Below, in pieces: positions 18,531 to 27,105 of a DNA stretch of 64,000 nucleotides (position 1 is its first letter; every line of letters begins with the position of its first letter). The notes under the pieces were generated by a model, which was given only the letters and a program-made list of their open reading frames with translations, was not told the origin of the DNA and made no database searches. The DNA lies in contig NZ_PXUP01000010.1 in the NCBI RefSeq assembly GCF_003324185.1, forward strand, positions 53,153-117,152. Direction: 5' to 3'. The DNA comes from Faecalibacterium prausnitzii (GTDB lineage: Bacteria; Bacillota; Clostridia; Oscillospirales; Ruminococcaceae). A program made the position numbers and the translations under genes.

Positions 18531-19532
18531 TTGTACGAGGACGAGTTTGAACTGACCTTTCAGGTGCCGGAGGAAGAGAGCGCACCGGAGCCCCTTGCCG
18601 CACCGGCCGCAAAGCCGGCAGCGCCGGTGGAGCCGGTCGCGGACGAGCCTACCCGCATCATGACGCTGGGAAAAACGGCAGCGCCTGCGGTGGACGAGCC
18701 CACCCGGGTGATCACGCTGGAAAAGCCTGCAGAGCCGCCTGCGGTGGAGCTGCCCGAAGAGCCTGCGCCGGAGCCTGTAAAAGAGCGGCCTGCCCCTGCC
18801 GCACCCGCTACGGCGCGCCGGGTACTGATCTCCGGCGGCGACCGGGGCATCGGTGCTGCCGCTGCCCGCGCCTTTGCGGCAGCAGGGTATCAGGTGGCGG
18901 TGCTCTACCATCAGAACGCCGCCGCTGCCGCTGCGCTGGAACAGCAGCTGCCCGGGTGCATCGCCATCCAGTGCGATGTAGCCAGCCGCGCCAGCTGTGA
19001 GCTGGCGTTCCATGCAGTGGAGCAGGCCATGGGCAGGGTGGATGTGCTGGTGTGCAACGCCGGCATCGCGCAGCAGAAGCTGTTTACCGACATCACCCCG
19101 GAGGAGTGGCAGCGGATGCTGGACGTGAACCTGAGCGGTGCGTTCTATTTGTGCCAGCTGGCACTGCCCGGCATGATCCGCCGCAAGCAGGGCCGCATTC
19201 TGACCGTGAGCAGTATGTGGGGCCAGACCGGCGGCAGCTGCGAGGTGCACTATTCCGCCGCGAAGGCCGGGCTCATTGGCCTGACCAAGGCACTGGCGAA
19301 GGAAGAGGGCCCCAGCGGCATTACCGTGAACTGCGTAGCGCCCGGGGTCATCGAGACTGACATGATGGCGGCTTTTACCGCCGAGGACAAGGCGGCGCTG
19401 GCCGAGGAGACCCCTGTGGGGCGACTGGGCACCCCGGAAGAAGTTGCAAAGCTGCTGGTCTTTTTGGCCGGCGAGGATGCCGGATACATCACCGGACAGG
19501 TGTTCGGGGTGAACGGCGGCCTTGTGATCTGA
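18531..19532 (+). CDS. 3-oxoacyl-ACP reductase-like SDR with a Pro/acidic N-terminal repeat extension
   Basis: The C-terminal ~238 residues are a classical short-chain dehydrogenase most like FabG. The nucleotide site is SGGDRGIG (101-108), followed by CNAGIAQ, the catalytic VSSMWG serine region, Y241-x3-K245 (YSAAK), and VNCVAPGVIETDM. The first ~95 residues are not part of that fold. They are Pro/Glu/Ala-rich and contain a tandem motif DEPTRIMTLGK then DEPTRVITLEK. Translation probably starts at TTG 18531, eight bases after AGGAGGG. Standard FabG is about 245 residues, so the extension is unusual. The usual fab genes are not adjacent, so the substrate is uncertain. Confidence 0.82.
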   Translation: MYEDEFELTFQVPEEESAPEPLAAPAAKPAAPVEPVADEPTRIMTLGKTAAPAVDEPTRVITLEKPAEPPAVELPEEPAPEPVKERPAPAAPATARRVLISGGDRGIGAAAARAFAAAGYQVAVLYHQNAAAAAALEQQLPGCIAIQCDVASRASCELAFHAVEQAMGRVDVLVCNAGIAQQKLFTDITPEEWQRMLDVNLSGAFYLCQLALPGMIRRKQGRILTVSSMWGQTGGSCEVHYSAAKAGLIGLTKALAKEEGPSGITVNCVAPGVIETDMMAAFTAEDKAALAEETPVGRLGTPEEVAKLLVFLAGEDAGYITGQVFGVNGGLVI

Positions 19533-19583
19533 TGCACAGGGCAATATTACAGGAAATTCCCCGGAGCGGGAAGGAGAGAAAAA

Positions 19584-20957
<1,374 letters not shown>

Positions 20958-20969
20958 TACTAAAAAATA

Positions 20970-21005
20970 GAGACACCGGAGCGTCTGTGGACGCTCCGGT
21001 GTCTC
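20970..21005. terminator. Hairpin terminator between rpoD and mazF
   Basis: GAGACACCGGAGCGT pairs perfectly with ACGCTCCGGTGTCTC. The minus strand continues with ATTTTTT, so it is a good mazF terminator; the plus-strand T-tract is poor. Confidence 0.85.
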
Positions 21006-21023
21006 TGCTTTATAAATGAATTT

Positions 21024-21374
21024 TCAGTACGAGCTCAGCCCAAGGCTTACGTCCAGTGCCTGATCCACCCGCTTCTGGTCGGCGGCGGTGATCTGCCCGG
21101 CGCGCTCCCGCAGGCGGTGCTTATCCAGCGTGCGGATCTGTTCCAGCAGCACCACGCTGTCCTTGGCAAGGCCGGTGTCTGCCGCCCGGATGTTGATGTG
21201 GGTGGGCAGGCGGGTCTTGTCCAGCCGGGATGTAATGGCTGCCGCGATCACAGTAGGGCTGTGCCGGTTGCCGATCTCGTTCTGTACGATCAGCACCGGG
21301 CGCACACCGCCCTGCTCCGAGCCCACCACCGGCGAAAGATCGGCGTAGAAAACTTCTCCTCTGTGTACCTCCAT
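21024..21374 (-). CDS. MazF/EndoA-type mRNA interferase
   Basis: MazF-family toxins cleave RNA at short specific sequences. The 116-residue protein has VHRGEVFYADLSPVVGSEQGG at its start, the conserved RPVLIVQNEIGNRHSPTVIAAAIT core, LPTHINI, and DSVVLLEQIRTLDK, all typical of B. subtilis EndoA. The ATG follows AGGAGGGA. The gene lies downstream of acpS, as in other Firmicutes, but no antitoxin gene fits the 140-base gap or precedes it. It is therefore an orphan toxin gene or has an unlinked antitoxin. Confidence 0.9.
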   Translation of the reverse strand: MEVHRGEVFYADLSPVVGSEQGGVRPVLIVQNEIGNRHSPTVIAAAITSRLDKTRLPTHINIRAADTGLAKDSVVLLEQIRTLDKHRLRERAGQITAADQKRVDQALDVSLGLSSY

Positions 21375-21514
21375 GGAATCTCCCTCCTGTTTGTCTGGAG
21401 GATGTGCCCCGCTATGTGATGCGTCCGGCGCATCCTGTCTGCTCTCAGTATGCGCAGGCGGGGTGCGGCTTATGCAGTGCGGGGGCGATATTCCATTGTA
21501 TGCACAAAGGGTGG

Positions 21515-21922
21515 TCAGCTTTCCTCTTCCAGCATGCAGAAGGCCAGCGCCATGCCGCCCTCGTGGCTCAGGGAGAGCCGGGCGCGCAGCCGGTGCTGCG
21601 CCACCCATGCGGCGGTCTGCCCGCTGAAGCGGTAGGCCGGGGCACCGTTTTCCTGCCGGACGGCCTCGATCTCACATAGAGAAAAGGGTTCCCGCAGGCC
21701 GGTGCCCGCCGCTTTGAGAAAGGCCTCCTTGGCGGCAAAATCTGCGGCGGCGCTGGCAAGACGATGGGCATTCAGCGGCGTAGGGGAGGCCTCCAAAAGC
21801 CCCAATGCCGCCTGCTCGGCCGGGCCGTACACCCGGCGCACAAAGGCCGCCGCGTGGGCAGAGGAAAGGCTTTTTTCCAGATGGGAAAGGCTGCACAGGT
21901 CGCAGCCGATGCCGTAAAGCAT
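21515..21922 (-). CDS. acpS: Holo-[acyl-carrier-protein] synthase AcpS
   Basis: AcpS transfers 4'-phosphopantetheine from CoA to apo-ACP. The 135-residue product shows the two family motifs: the N-terminal GCDLCSL (usually GxDIxxI) and AADFAAKEAFLKAAGTGL (usually RFAAKEAxxKALGTG). The usual arginine before FAAKEA is replaced by aspartate. AAAGGAG precedes the ATG. The gene is divergent from ireB and precedes mazF on the same strand, with about 140 bases between them. Confidence 0.88.
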   Translation of the reverse strand: MLYGIGCDLCSLSHLEKSLSSAHAAAFVRRVYGPAEQAALGLLEASPTPLNAHRLASAAADFAAKEAFLKAAGTGLREPFSLCEIEAVRQENGAPAYRFSGQTAAWVAQHRLRARLSLSHEGGMALAFCMLEEES

Positions 21923-22025
21923 ACAAAGGCTCCTTTCGCGGGCAGAATGCCGCCCGGACATCGTTCATCTTGCCGGAACAATGCTGGAAATTTTGTGCAG
22001 GATGTGCAAATCCAGCGTAATTATC

Positions 22026-22054
22026 TTGAAGTTTCGGCGCATTTCGTGTACAAT
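22026..22054 (+). promoter_or_regulatory. Sigma-A promoter of ireB
   Basis: TTGAAG (22026-22031) and TACAAT (22049-22054) have a 17-base spacer, 33 bases before the GTG start. Confidence 0.75.
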
Positions 22055-22086
22055 GGGACTAGTTTCAACCGAAGGGGGTGTATTGC

Positions 22087-22332
22087 GTGGGAGACGCAAC
22101 CGCGATTTTCTCCATCCACGATAAAAAGGACTATGAGATCCACGAGATCGTACAACAGGTGTATGATGCTTTGAAGGAAAAAGGCTATAACCCGGTCAAT
22201 CAGCTGGTGGGCTACATTTTGTCCGAAGACCCTACCTACATTACGACCTATAAGAATGCCCGTGCCATGATCCGCAAGGTGGATCGTGACGATCTGCTGC
22301 AGGCTATGCTGCGCAGCTACCTCAACGTGTAA
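22087..22332 (+). CDS. IreB family regulatory phosphoprotein (UPF0297)
   Basis: The 81-residue protein belongs to the IreB/YrzL family. In Enterococcus IreB is a substrate of the PASTA kinase IreK and lowers cephalosporin resistance; that role is inferred by family here. Typical features are the C-terminal half PVNQLVGYILSEDPTYITTY and the NARAMIRKVDRDDLLQAML helix. The GTG at 22087 is preferred because AAGGGGG ends eight bases upstream; GTG 22078 overlaps that site. In many Firmicutes the next genes are ruvX and an UPF0473 gene; here a terminator follows at once. Confidence 0.88.
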   Translation: MGDATAIFSIHDKKDYEIHEIVQQVYDALKEKGYNPVNQLVGYILSEDPTYITTYKNARAMIRKVDRDDLLQAMLRSYLNV

Positions 22333-22345
22333 TACGGTCCTTTTC

Positions 22346-22379
22346 AGCCCCGCTGTCTTGCAAGACGGCGGGCTTTTTT
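22346..22379 (+). terminator. Terminator of ireB
   Basis: GCCCCGCTGTCTTG pairs with CAAGACGGCGGGC, followed by TTTTTTG. Confidence 0.88.
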
Positions 22380-22390
22380 GTGTGACCATT

Positions 22391-23341
22391 TTAATCGTTT
22401 TCCACCAGCGGCAGGGTGAAGATCTGGTTCACCACCACCTCGTACTCCCACGGCTCCCGCAGCTTTTTCAGCTGCTTTTCCAGCTTTTCCGCCCCGGCAA
22501 AGCAGTGGATGAGGTAGAACCAATGCCCCTTCATCCGGCTGATGGCGCAGCCTGCGCTGCCAAACAGTTCGGTGTAGCCGTGGTACAGGTCGGTCAGGTA
22601 GCCCCGCAGCTCCTCCTTGGCGGCGGGTGCACCGCCACGCGCCCTGCGGAAGAGTGCAGGGTCTGCGATGAGCCCGCGCCCTACCATGATGCCGGACAGG
22701 GCGGGAAACTCCTCTTCCAGCGCGTGAAGCTGGGCGGCGGTGGTCACATCGCCGTTGTAGCACACCGGCATGGTGCACCGGGGCAGCGCAGTCGCAAAGG
22801 CGGCGCGGTCGGCCTGCCCGCGGTACTGCTGCCGCATCACCCGGGGATGGATGGTCAGCTCCGAGATAGGGTAGCGGTTATAAATTTCCAGAATGGCGGC
22901 AAACTCCTCCGGTTTCTCCACGCCCAGCCGGGTCTTGACCGAAACAGGCCCCTCGGCGTGGGAGAACACCCCGTCCAGAAAGGCGTCCACCTTGGCCGGG
23001 TCCCGCAGCATCCCGGAGCCCTTGCCCTTGGCAGTTACCGTCCCGGCGGGGCAGCCCAGATTCAGGTTCACCTCGGTATAGCCCAGCGCCCGCAGCTGAC
23101 CGATCATCCATGCAGCCAGCTCGCCGTCCTTCGCCAGCAATTGCGGGATGACCGGCGCACCGGGGTTTGCCGCCGGGGCAAGCTCTGCCATCTTCTTTTT
23201 AATGAGCACCCGGTTCTCCGGCGGGGAGATAAACGGCGCATAATAGCGGTCGGCAGCGCCTTGTGCGCCGAACCATTTCTGATGGGTCTGCCGCCAGACC
23301 CGGTCTGTAAACCCCTCCATGGGGGCAGCATAATAAAGCAT
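22391..23341 (-). CDS. tRNA-dihydrouridine synthase family protein
   Basis: Dus enzymes reduce uridine to dihydrouridine in tRNA with FMN and NADPH. The 316-residue protein begins with the FMN-binding LYYAAPMEGFTDRVWR. It has NLNLGCPAGTVTAKGKGSGM with the catalytic cysteine, SVKTRLGVE, ITIHPR-like LTIHPRVMRQQYRG, the YNGDV phosphate loop and IMVGRGLIADP. GGAGA precedes the ATG. The subfamily (DusB/DusC-like) is not certain. It is monocistronic, convergent with ireB. Confidence 0.87.
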   Translation of the reverse strand: MLYYAAPMEGFTDRVWRQTHQKWFGAQGAADRYYAPFISPPENRVLIKKKMAELAPAANPGAPVIPQLLAKDGELAAWMIGQLRALGYTEVNLNLGCPAGTVTAKGKGSGMLRDPAKVDAFLDGVFSHAEGPVSVKTRLGVEKPEEFAAILEIYNRYPISELTIHPRVMRQQYRGQADRAAFATALPRCTMPVCYNGDVTTAAQLHALEEEFPALSGIMVGRGLIADPALFRRARGGAPAAKEELRGYLTDLYHGYTELFGSAGCAISRMKGHWFYLIHCFAGAEKLEKQLKKLREPWEYEVVVNQIFTLPLVEND

Positions 23342-23504
23342 GGGCGTTTCTCCAAACGTTTTTGTTACTGGTATTGTAGCATAAAATTGCGTGAGGGGAA
23401 AGGGGAGGAATTACCCCGTAAGCGTCCTCGCCCTCTCCGTCACGGCTTGCGCCGTGCCACCTCTCCCAAAGGGAGAGGCTCTGGCGTAACCGCAAACTCT
23501 GCAC

Positions 23505-23580
23505 TTTAACCGGAAACTTTTCCGCCATGCCAAGGGCTCTCCCTTTGGGAGAGCTGGCGCGTAAGCGCCTGAGAGGGCGA
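23505..23580 (+). repeat. Dispersed repeat D, copy 2, with a flanking palindromic block
   Basis: GGAAACTTTTCCGCCATGCCA followed by GGCTCTCCCTTTGGGAGAGC matches the layout at 1786-1860. The preceding 23440-23475 holds a mirror CTCTCCCAAAGGGAGAG hairpin and GGCTTGCGCC. The 330-base gap between dus and cysK holds no gene apart from this and the cysK terminator. Confidence 0.6.
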
Positions 23581-23620
23581 GCCCGCTACCCGACGCGCAT
23601 TCAAATCGTCCTGTTCCCAA

Positions 23621-23657
23621 ACAAAAACTCCCGCCCTGCGGGGTGCAGAGCGGGAGA
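23621..23657 (-). terminator. Terminator of cysK
   Basis: On the minus strand CTCCCGCTCTGC pairs with GCAGGGCGGGAG, followed by TTTTTGTTT. Confidence 0.85.
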
Positions 23658-23673
23658 GGAGAGTTTTTTGAGA

Positions 23674-24606
23674 TTATTCCGCAAACAGCGGGGTGGACAG
23701 GTAGCGGTCGCCGGTATCGGGCAGCAGAACAACGATGTTCTTGCCGGCGTTTTCCGGGCGCTTTGCCAGCTGGATAGCAGCCCAGACGGCAGCACCGGAG
23801 GAGATGCCCACCAGCACGCCTTCCTTGTGACCGATCAGACGGCCGGTGGCAAAGGCGTCGTCGTTCTCCACGGCGATGATCTCGTCATAGACGGTGGTGT
23901 CCAGTACGTCCGGCACAAAGCCGGCGCCGATGCCCTGAATTTTGTGTGCACCGGCAGTGCCCTTGCTCAGCACGGGGGAGGAAGCGGGCTCTACGGCCAC
24001 CACCTTGACATCGGGGTTCTTGCTCTTGAGGTACTTGCCAACGCCGGTCACGGTGCCGCCGGTGCCAACGCCTGCCACAAAGATATCCACCTTACCATCG
24101 GTATCCTCCCAGATCTCGGGGCCGGTGGTCTCGATGTGTGCCTGCGGGTTGGCAGGGTTCACGAACTGGCCGGGGATAAAGGAATTGGGAATCTCCTTTG
24201 CCAGCTCATCGGCCTTGGCAATGGCACCCTTCATGCCCTTGGCACCCTCGCTCAGCACCAGCTCTGCACCGTAGGCCTTCATCAGCTGACGGCGCTCCAC
24301 GCTCATGGTTTCGGGCATCACGATGATGATGCGGTAGCCCTTGGCAGCTGCCACGGCAGCCAGACCGATGCCGGTGTTGCCGGAGGTGGGCTCAATGATG
24401 ACGGAGCCTTCCTTCAGCAGACCCTTGGCCTCGGCGTCGTCGATCATCTTTTTGGCAATGCGGTCCTTCACAGAACCGGCGGGGTTGAAGTACTCCAGCT
24501 TGGCGATAACGTGGGCGGGCAGCTGCTCTTCCTTTTCAATATGGCTGAGCTCCAGCAGCGGGGTGTGACCGATCAACTGATCTGCGGCGGTATAGATCTT
24601 GCTCAT
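23674..24606 (-). CDS. cysK: Cysteine synthase A (O-acetylserine sulfhydrylase)
   Basis: CysK makes cysteine from O-acetylserine and sulfide using pyridoxal phosphate. The 310-residue protein has the Schiff-base lysine in NPAGSVKDR (K47), the substrate loop [12 protein letters not shown], the phosphate-binding [10 protein letters not shown], and the C-terminal [10 protein letters not shown]. Length is standard. AGAAAGAGGGA precedes the ATG. It is divergently transcribed from an Rrf2-family regulator, with operator-like sequences in the shared region, which suggests CymR-type repression by cysteine availability. Confidence 0.95.
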   Translation of the reverse strand: MSKIYTAADQLIGHTPLLELSHIEKEEQLPAHVIAKLEYFNPAGSVKDRIAKKMIDDAEAKGLLKEGSVIIEPTSGNTGIGLAAVAAAKGYRIIIVMPETMSVERRQLMKAYGAELVLSEGAKGMKGAIAKADELAKEIPNSFIPGQFVNPANPQAHIETTGPEIWEDTDGKVDIFVAGVGTGGTVTGVGKYLKSKNPDVKVVAVEPASSPVLSKGTAGAHKIQGIGAGFVPDVLDTTVYDEIIAVENDDAFATGRLIGHKEGVLVGISSGAAVWAAIQLAKRPENAGKNIVVLLPDTGDRYLSTPLFAE

Positions 24607-24686
24607 AATACTTGTCCCTCTTTCTGATATCGTTACGGGGTGTGTAGCCCTGTCTTGTGCCGGGGTGCCCGGCTGTGATTCCCTCT

Positions 24687-24699
24687 AAACCTTTTAACC
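24687..24699 (-). promoter_or_regulatory. Candidate Rrf2-type operator downstream of the cysK promoter
   Basis: The minus strand reads GGTTAAAAGGTTT, a direct repeat of GGTT(A/T). It lies about 25 bases downstream of the cysK -10 box, where binding would block transcription. A related GGTTA...TAACC palindrome sits over the divergent regulator promoter. Confidence 0.4.
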
Positions 24700-24723
24700 A
24701 ACATTGTTTGTGGGTTTGATGGC

Positions 24724-24752
24724 ATTATAGCCCTGTTTTCCATGCTTGTCAA
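24724..24752 (-). promoter_or_regulatory. Perfect consensus sigma-A promoter of cysK
   Basis: On the minus strand TTGACA (24752-24747), a 17-base spacer and TATAAT (24729-24724) match the consensus exactly. Such strength usually goes with a repressor. Confidence 0.85.
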
Positions 24753-24775
24753 GGGGTTTTTTGAAAAAAGTGGGA

Positions 24776-24826
24776 TTGAAAAGTGACTTACCCTGTTGTA
24801 TAATGGGTTATAATAAAATTTAACCG
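24776..24826 (+). promoter_or_regulatory. Promoter and palindromic operator candidate of the Rrf2 gene
   Basis: TTGAAA (24776-24781) and TATAAT (24799-24804) have a 17-base spacer. Immediately downstream, GGTTATAATAAAATTTAACC (24807-24826) is an imperfect palindrome with GGTTA/TAACC arms, in place for autoregulation. Confidence 0.65.
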
Positions 24827-24842
24827 GAAGGAAGTACGGATC

Positions 24843-25274
24843 ATGATCGTTTCGACCAAAGGACGCTATGCGCTGCGGGTGATGATCGACCTCGCGGAGC
24901 ATCAGTCTGAAAAATATGTTCCCTTAAAGGAAGTAGCAACTCGGCAGGAGATCTCGGAAAAGTATCTGGAGAACATCCTCAAGGTACTGGTGCAAAACGG
25001 CTTTCTGGAGGGGCTGCGCGGCAAGGGCGGCGGCTACCGGCTGACCCGCAGCCCGGATCAGTACACCGTAAGCGAGATCCTGATGCTCACCGAGGGCAGT
25101 CTTGCCCCGGTAAGCTGCCTGACCCCCGGGGCTTCTGCCTGCGCCCGGATGGCCAACTGCCGCACCTACGAGATGTGGAAGGGGCTCAACGATTTGATCT
25201 CGGACTACTTCGGCAAGATCACGCTGGCAGACCTTGCCCTGCCGGATCAGGCTGGCAACGATTATGTGATCTGA
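24843..25274 (+). CDS. Rrf2 family transcriptional regulator (CymR/IscR type)
   Basis: The 143-residue winged-helix protein starts MIVSTKGRYALRVMIDLA, the classical Rrf2 N-terminus. It has the recognition region PLKEVATRQEISEKYLENIL and the wing LRGKGGGYRLTR. Three cysteines (CLTPGASACARMANC) lie where IscR binds its cluster, though spacing differs from IscR. CymR of B. subtilis has no cluster and senses cysteine through CysK, so both modes are open. The divergent cysK gene favours a CymR-like role in cysteine metabolism. GGAAGGAAG precedes the ATG. Confidence 0.88.
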   Translation: MIVSTKGRYALRVMIDLAEHQSEKYVPLKEVATRQEISEKYLENILKVLVQNGFLEGLRGKGGGYRLTRSPDQYTVSEILMLTEGSLAPVSCLTPGASACARMANCRTYEMWKGLNDLISDYFGKITLADLALPDQAGNDYVI

Positions 25275-25280
25275 ACCTTG

Positions 25281-25312
25281 CGCACCGGAACTGCACCGGT
25301 GCGTTTTTTTGT
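25281..25312 (+). terminator. Terminator of the Rrf2 gene
   Basis: CGCACCG pairs with CGGTGCG (25297-25303), followed by TTTTTTT. Confidence 0.85.
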
Positions 25313-25357
25313 ACAGTTCTGCGCAAAAGGTGCAGAACTTCTTGGCAAGATTTACGG

Positions 25358-25386
25358 TTGATGGAGCGGGCAGTCCGCGGTATACT
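25358..25386 (+). promoter_or_regulatory. Sigma-A promoter of lrgAB
   Basis: TTGATG (25358-25363) and TATACT (25381-25386) have a 17-base spacer, about 90 bases before the lrgA start. Confidence 0.7.
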
Positions 25387-25474
25387 TTTACTTTGTGTGA
25401 GACAAAAAATTCCGGGCGAAAAGCCCGTTGTCTGTTCGTTATAAGACCATAAGACCAGAAAGGGGAGTTCTGAC

Positions 25475-25843
25475 ACGAAGTATATTTTTCAGTTCGGGCG
25501 CATTCTCGCGTTTTGTTTTCTGGGCGAGGTGCTGCACGCGGTACTGCCGCTGCCGGTGCCTGCCAGTGTGTACGGTCTGGTGCTGCTGCTGGCAGCCCTG
25601 ACCACCGGGTTTGTAAAGCTGGAGCAGGTCAAGGAGACCGGCACCTACCTGACCGGTATTTTTCCGCTGCTGTTCGTGCCCGCCGCTGCGGGCATTATGG
25701 AACTGTGGGCAGAGATGGGACAGCTGCTGCTGCCCATCCTGATCGCCATTCTGCCGGTGACGGTGCTGGTAATGGCGGCGGCAGGCCGCACCACGCAGGC
25801 GCTGACCGCCCGCAATAAAAAAGAGGAGGCCGACCATGACTGA
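25475..25843 (+). CDS. lrgA: CidA/LrgA family holin-like protein, apparent ACG start
   Basis: LrgA-type proteins are small holin-like membrane proteins acting with LrgB in murein hydrolase control or export of metabolites such as pyruvate. The frame encodes the family N-terminus (M)KYIFQFGRILAFCFLGEVLH, then LPLPVPASVYGLVLLL and three more hydrophobic segments, 122 residues in all. The codon where ATG is expected is ACG at 25475, seven bases after AGGGGAG. No ATG, GTG, TTG or CTG exists in frame before GTG 25529, and that start would remove most of the first membrane segment. It overlaps lrgB by eight bases. Confidence 0.8.
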   Translation, partial: TKYIFQFGRILAFCFLGEVLHAVLPLPVPASVYGLVLLLAALTTGFVKLEQVKETGTYLTGIFPLLFVPAAAGIMELWAEMGQLLLPILIAILPVTVLVMAAAGRTTQALTARNKKEEADHD

Positions 25844-26543
25844 GCTGCTGAACGACTTTCTGACCGGCTCTGTGGCATGGGGCGTGCTGCTTACGCTGGC
25901 AGCCTTTGGGCTGGGTGTGCTCATCAACCGGGTGACCGGCAAGGCCATCTTTAACCCGCTGCTGCTGGGCAGTATTTTTGTCATCATTTTTCTGTCGGTG
26001 TGCAATATCCCCTATGGGGACTACAAGACCAGCGCCGCGCCGGTAAGCTACCTGCTGCTGCCCGCTACGGTGGCGCTGGCTATCCCGCTGTATGAAAAGC
26101 TGGACCTGCTCAAAAAGAACGCGCCCGCCATCATCGCGGGCATCTCGGTGGGCACGCTGGTCAGTCTGGGCAGCGCCTTTGCACTGGCGTTGGCAATGGA
26201 CCTGACCCAGGAGCAGTACGCTACTCTGCTGCCGAAGTCGGTGACCACCGCCATCAGCATGGACGTGGCAGCTGAGCTGGGCGGCATTGCCGCCCTGACC
26301 GGTGCCATCGTCATCGTGACCGGCATCGTGGGTGCACTGCTGGCCGAGACCGTGTGCAAGCTGTTCCACATCACCGACCCCATCGCCAAGGGCGTGGGCA
26401 TCGGCACGGCAGCCCATGCCGTGGGCACCAGCAAGGCGCTGCAGATGGGTGATGTGGAAGGTGCCATGAGCGGCCTTTCCATTGCCGTAGCCGGTGTGCT
26501 GACCGCCGTGCTCTGCCCGGTGTTCGTGGGCTTTGTCCACTAA
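25836..26543 (+). CDS. lrgB: CidB/LrgB family membrane protein
   Basis: LrgB is the partner of the holin-like LrgA. The 235-residue protein has about seven hydrophobic segments and the family signatures NPLLLGS, ATVALAIPLYEKLDLLKKN, LLPKSVTTAISMDVAAELGG, and GIGTAAHAVGTSKALQMG near the C-terminus. AGAGGAGG lies before the ATG, inside the end of lrgA, so the two are translationally coupled. A strong terminator follows. Confidence 0.93.
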   Translation: MTELLNDFLTGSVAWGVLLTLAAFGLGVLINRVTGKAIFNPLLLGSIFVIIFLSVCNIPYGDYKTSAAPVSYLLLPATVALAIPLYEKLDLLKKNAPAIIAGISVGTLVSLGSAFALALAMDLTQEQYATLLPKSVTTAISMDVAAELGGIAALTGAIVIVTGIVGALLAETVCKLFHITDPIAKGVGIGTAAHAVGTSKALQMGDVEGAMSGLSIAVAGVLTAVLCPVFVGFVH

Positions 26544-26568
26544 AGCCGAGTGCAAATCTAAAGATACA

Positions 26569-26611
26569 AGAAACACCCCCGGCAACCGCAACGGCTGCCG
26601 GGGGTGTTTCT
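26569..26611 (+). terminator. Terminator of lrgAB
   Basis: AGAAACACCCCCGGCA pairs with TGCCGGGGGTGTTTCT (26596-26611); the T-tract is short. Confidence 0.8.
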
Positions 26612-26710
26612 CTGTGGGTGGAAAACAAAAAAGAGGTGAAAAGAAGAATGGTTGGTAGAGATCAGTATTGCACCTTATTTTTGTCGATAAGGCTGAACAC
26701 GGGGGACATA

Positions 26711-26968
26711 TCACTTTTTGAAAAAGGAGAACAGCCCCTTCTTTTCATACGGTGCGCTGTGGATGGTGCCCACATGGTACCCGGTGGCTTCGATGGCGGC
26801 GCGGAGCGCGTTTTCGTCCAGCGGCTCCTTGGAAAGGATCACGGTCTTGCCCTTGGCGTGAGAGGACGAGACCTTATCCACAGGGAACGCATTGCGCACG
26901 GTATCGTTGATATGGGCTTCGCACATGGAACACGCCATGCCGTCTACTTCTACGGTCGTCTGGATCAT
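26711..26968 (-). CDS. Heavy-metal-associated (HMA) domain protein, CopZ-like
   Basis: The 85-residue protein is one ferredoxin-fold HMA domain with the metal site VDGMACSMCEAHI (GMxCxxC), plus a short C-terminal Lys/Phe tail. Such proteins carry Cu(I) or related metals to P-type ATPases or repressors. No ATPase gene is adjacent. The extra tail and the substitution KVSSSHAKGKTVI after the first strand are typical of HMA proteins in gut clostridia. GAAGG precedes the ATG. It is monocistronic. Confidence 0.85.
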   Translation of the reverse strand: MIQTTVEVDGMACSMCEAHINDTVRNAFPVDKVSSSHAKGKTVILSKEPLDENALRAAIEATGYHVGTIHSAPYEKKGLFSFFKK

Positions 26969-27105
26969 TTTTATACCTTCTTTCAGGAATATCTTATAAA
27001 ATAATAGTTTGAATTGACTAACTTTTCACTCCGGGAAAAGCCGCCCGAAAGCGGCTCTTCTGCCCAAATAATACGCCATACAGCCGCAGCTGTCAAGCGC
27101 TTTGC

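Noticed and set aside
21375..21514. Small antitoxin gene between acpS and mazF
   Set aside because: No frame with a ribosome site and more than a few dozen codons exists in the gap on the minus strand.
25529..25843. GTG 25529 as the start of lrgA
   Set aside because: It has no ribosome site and removes most of the first membrane helix, while family homology continues upstream to the ACG codon.
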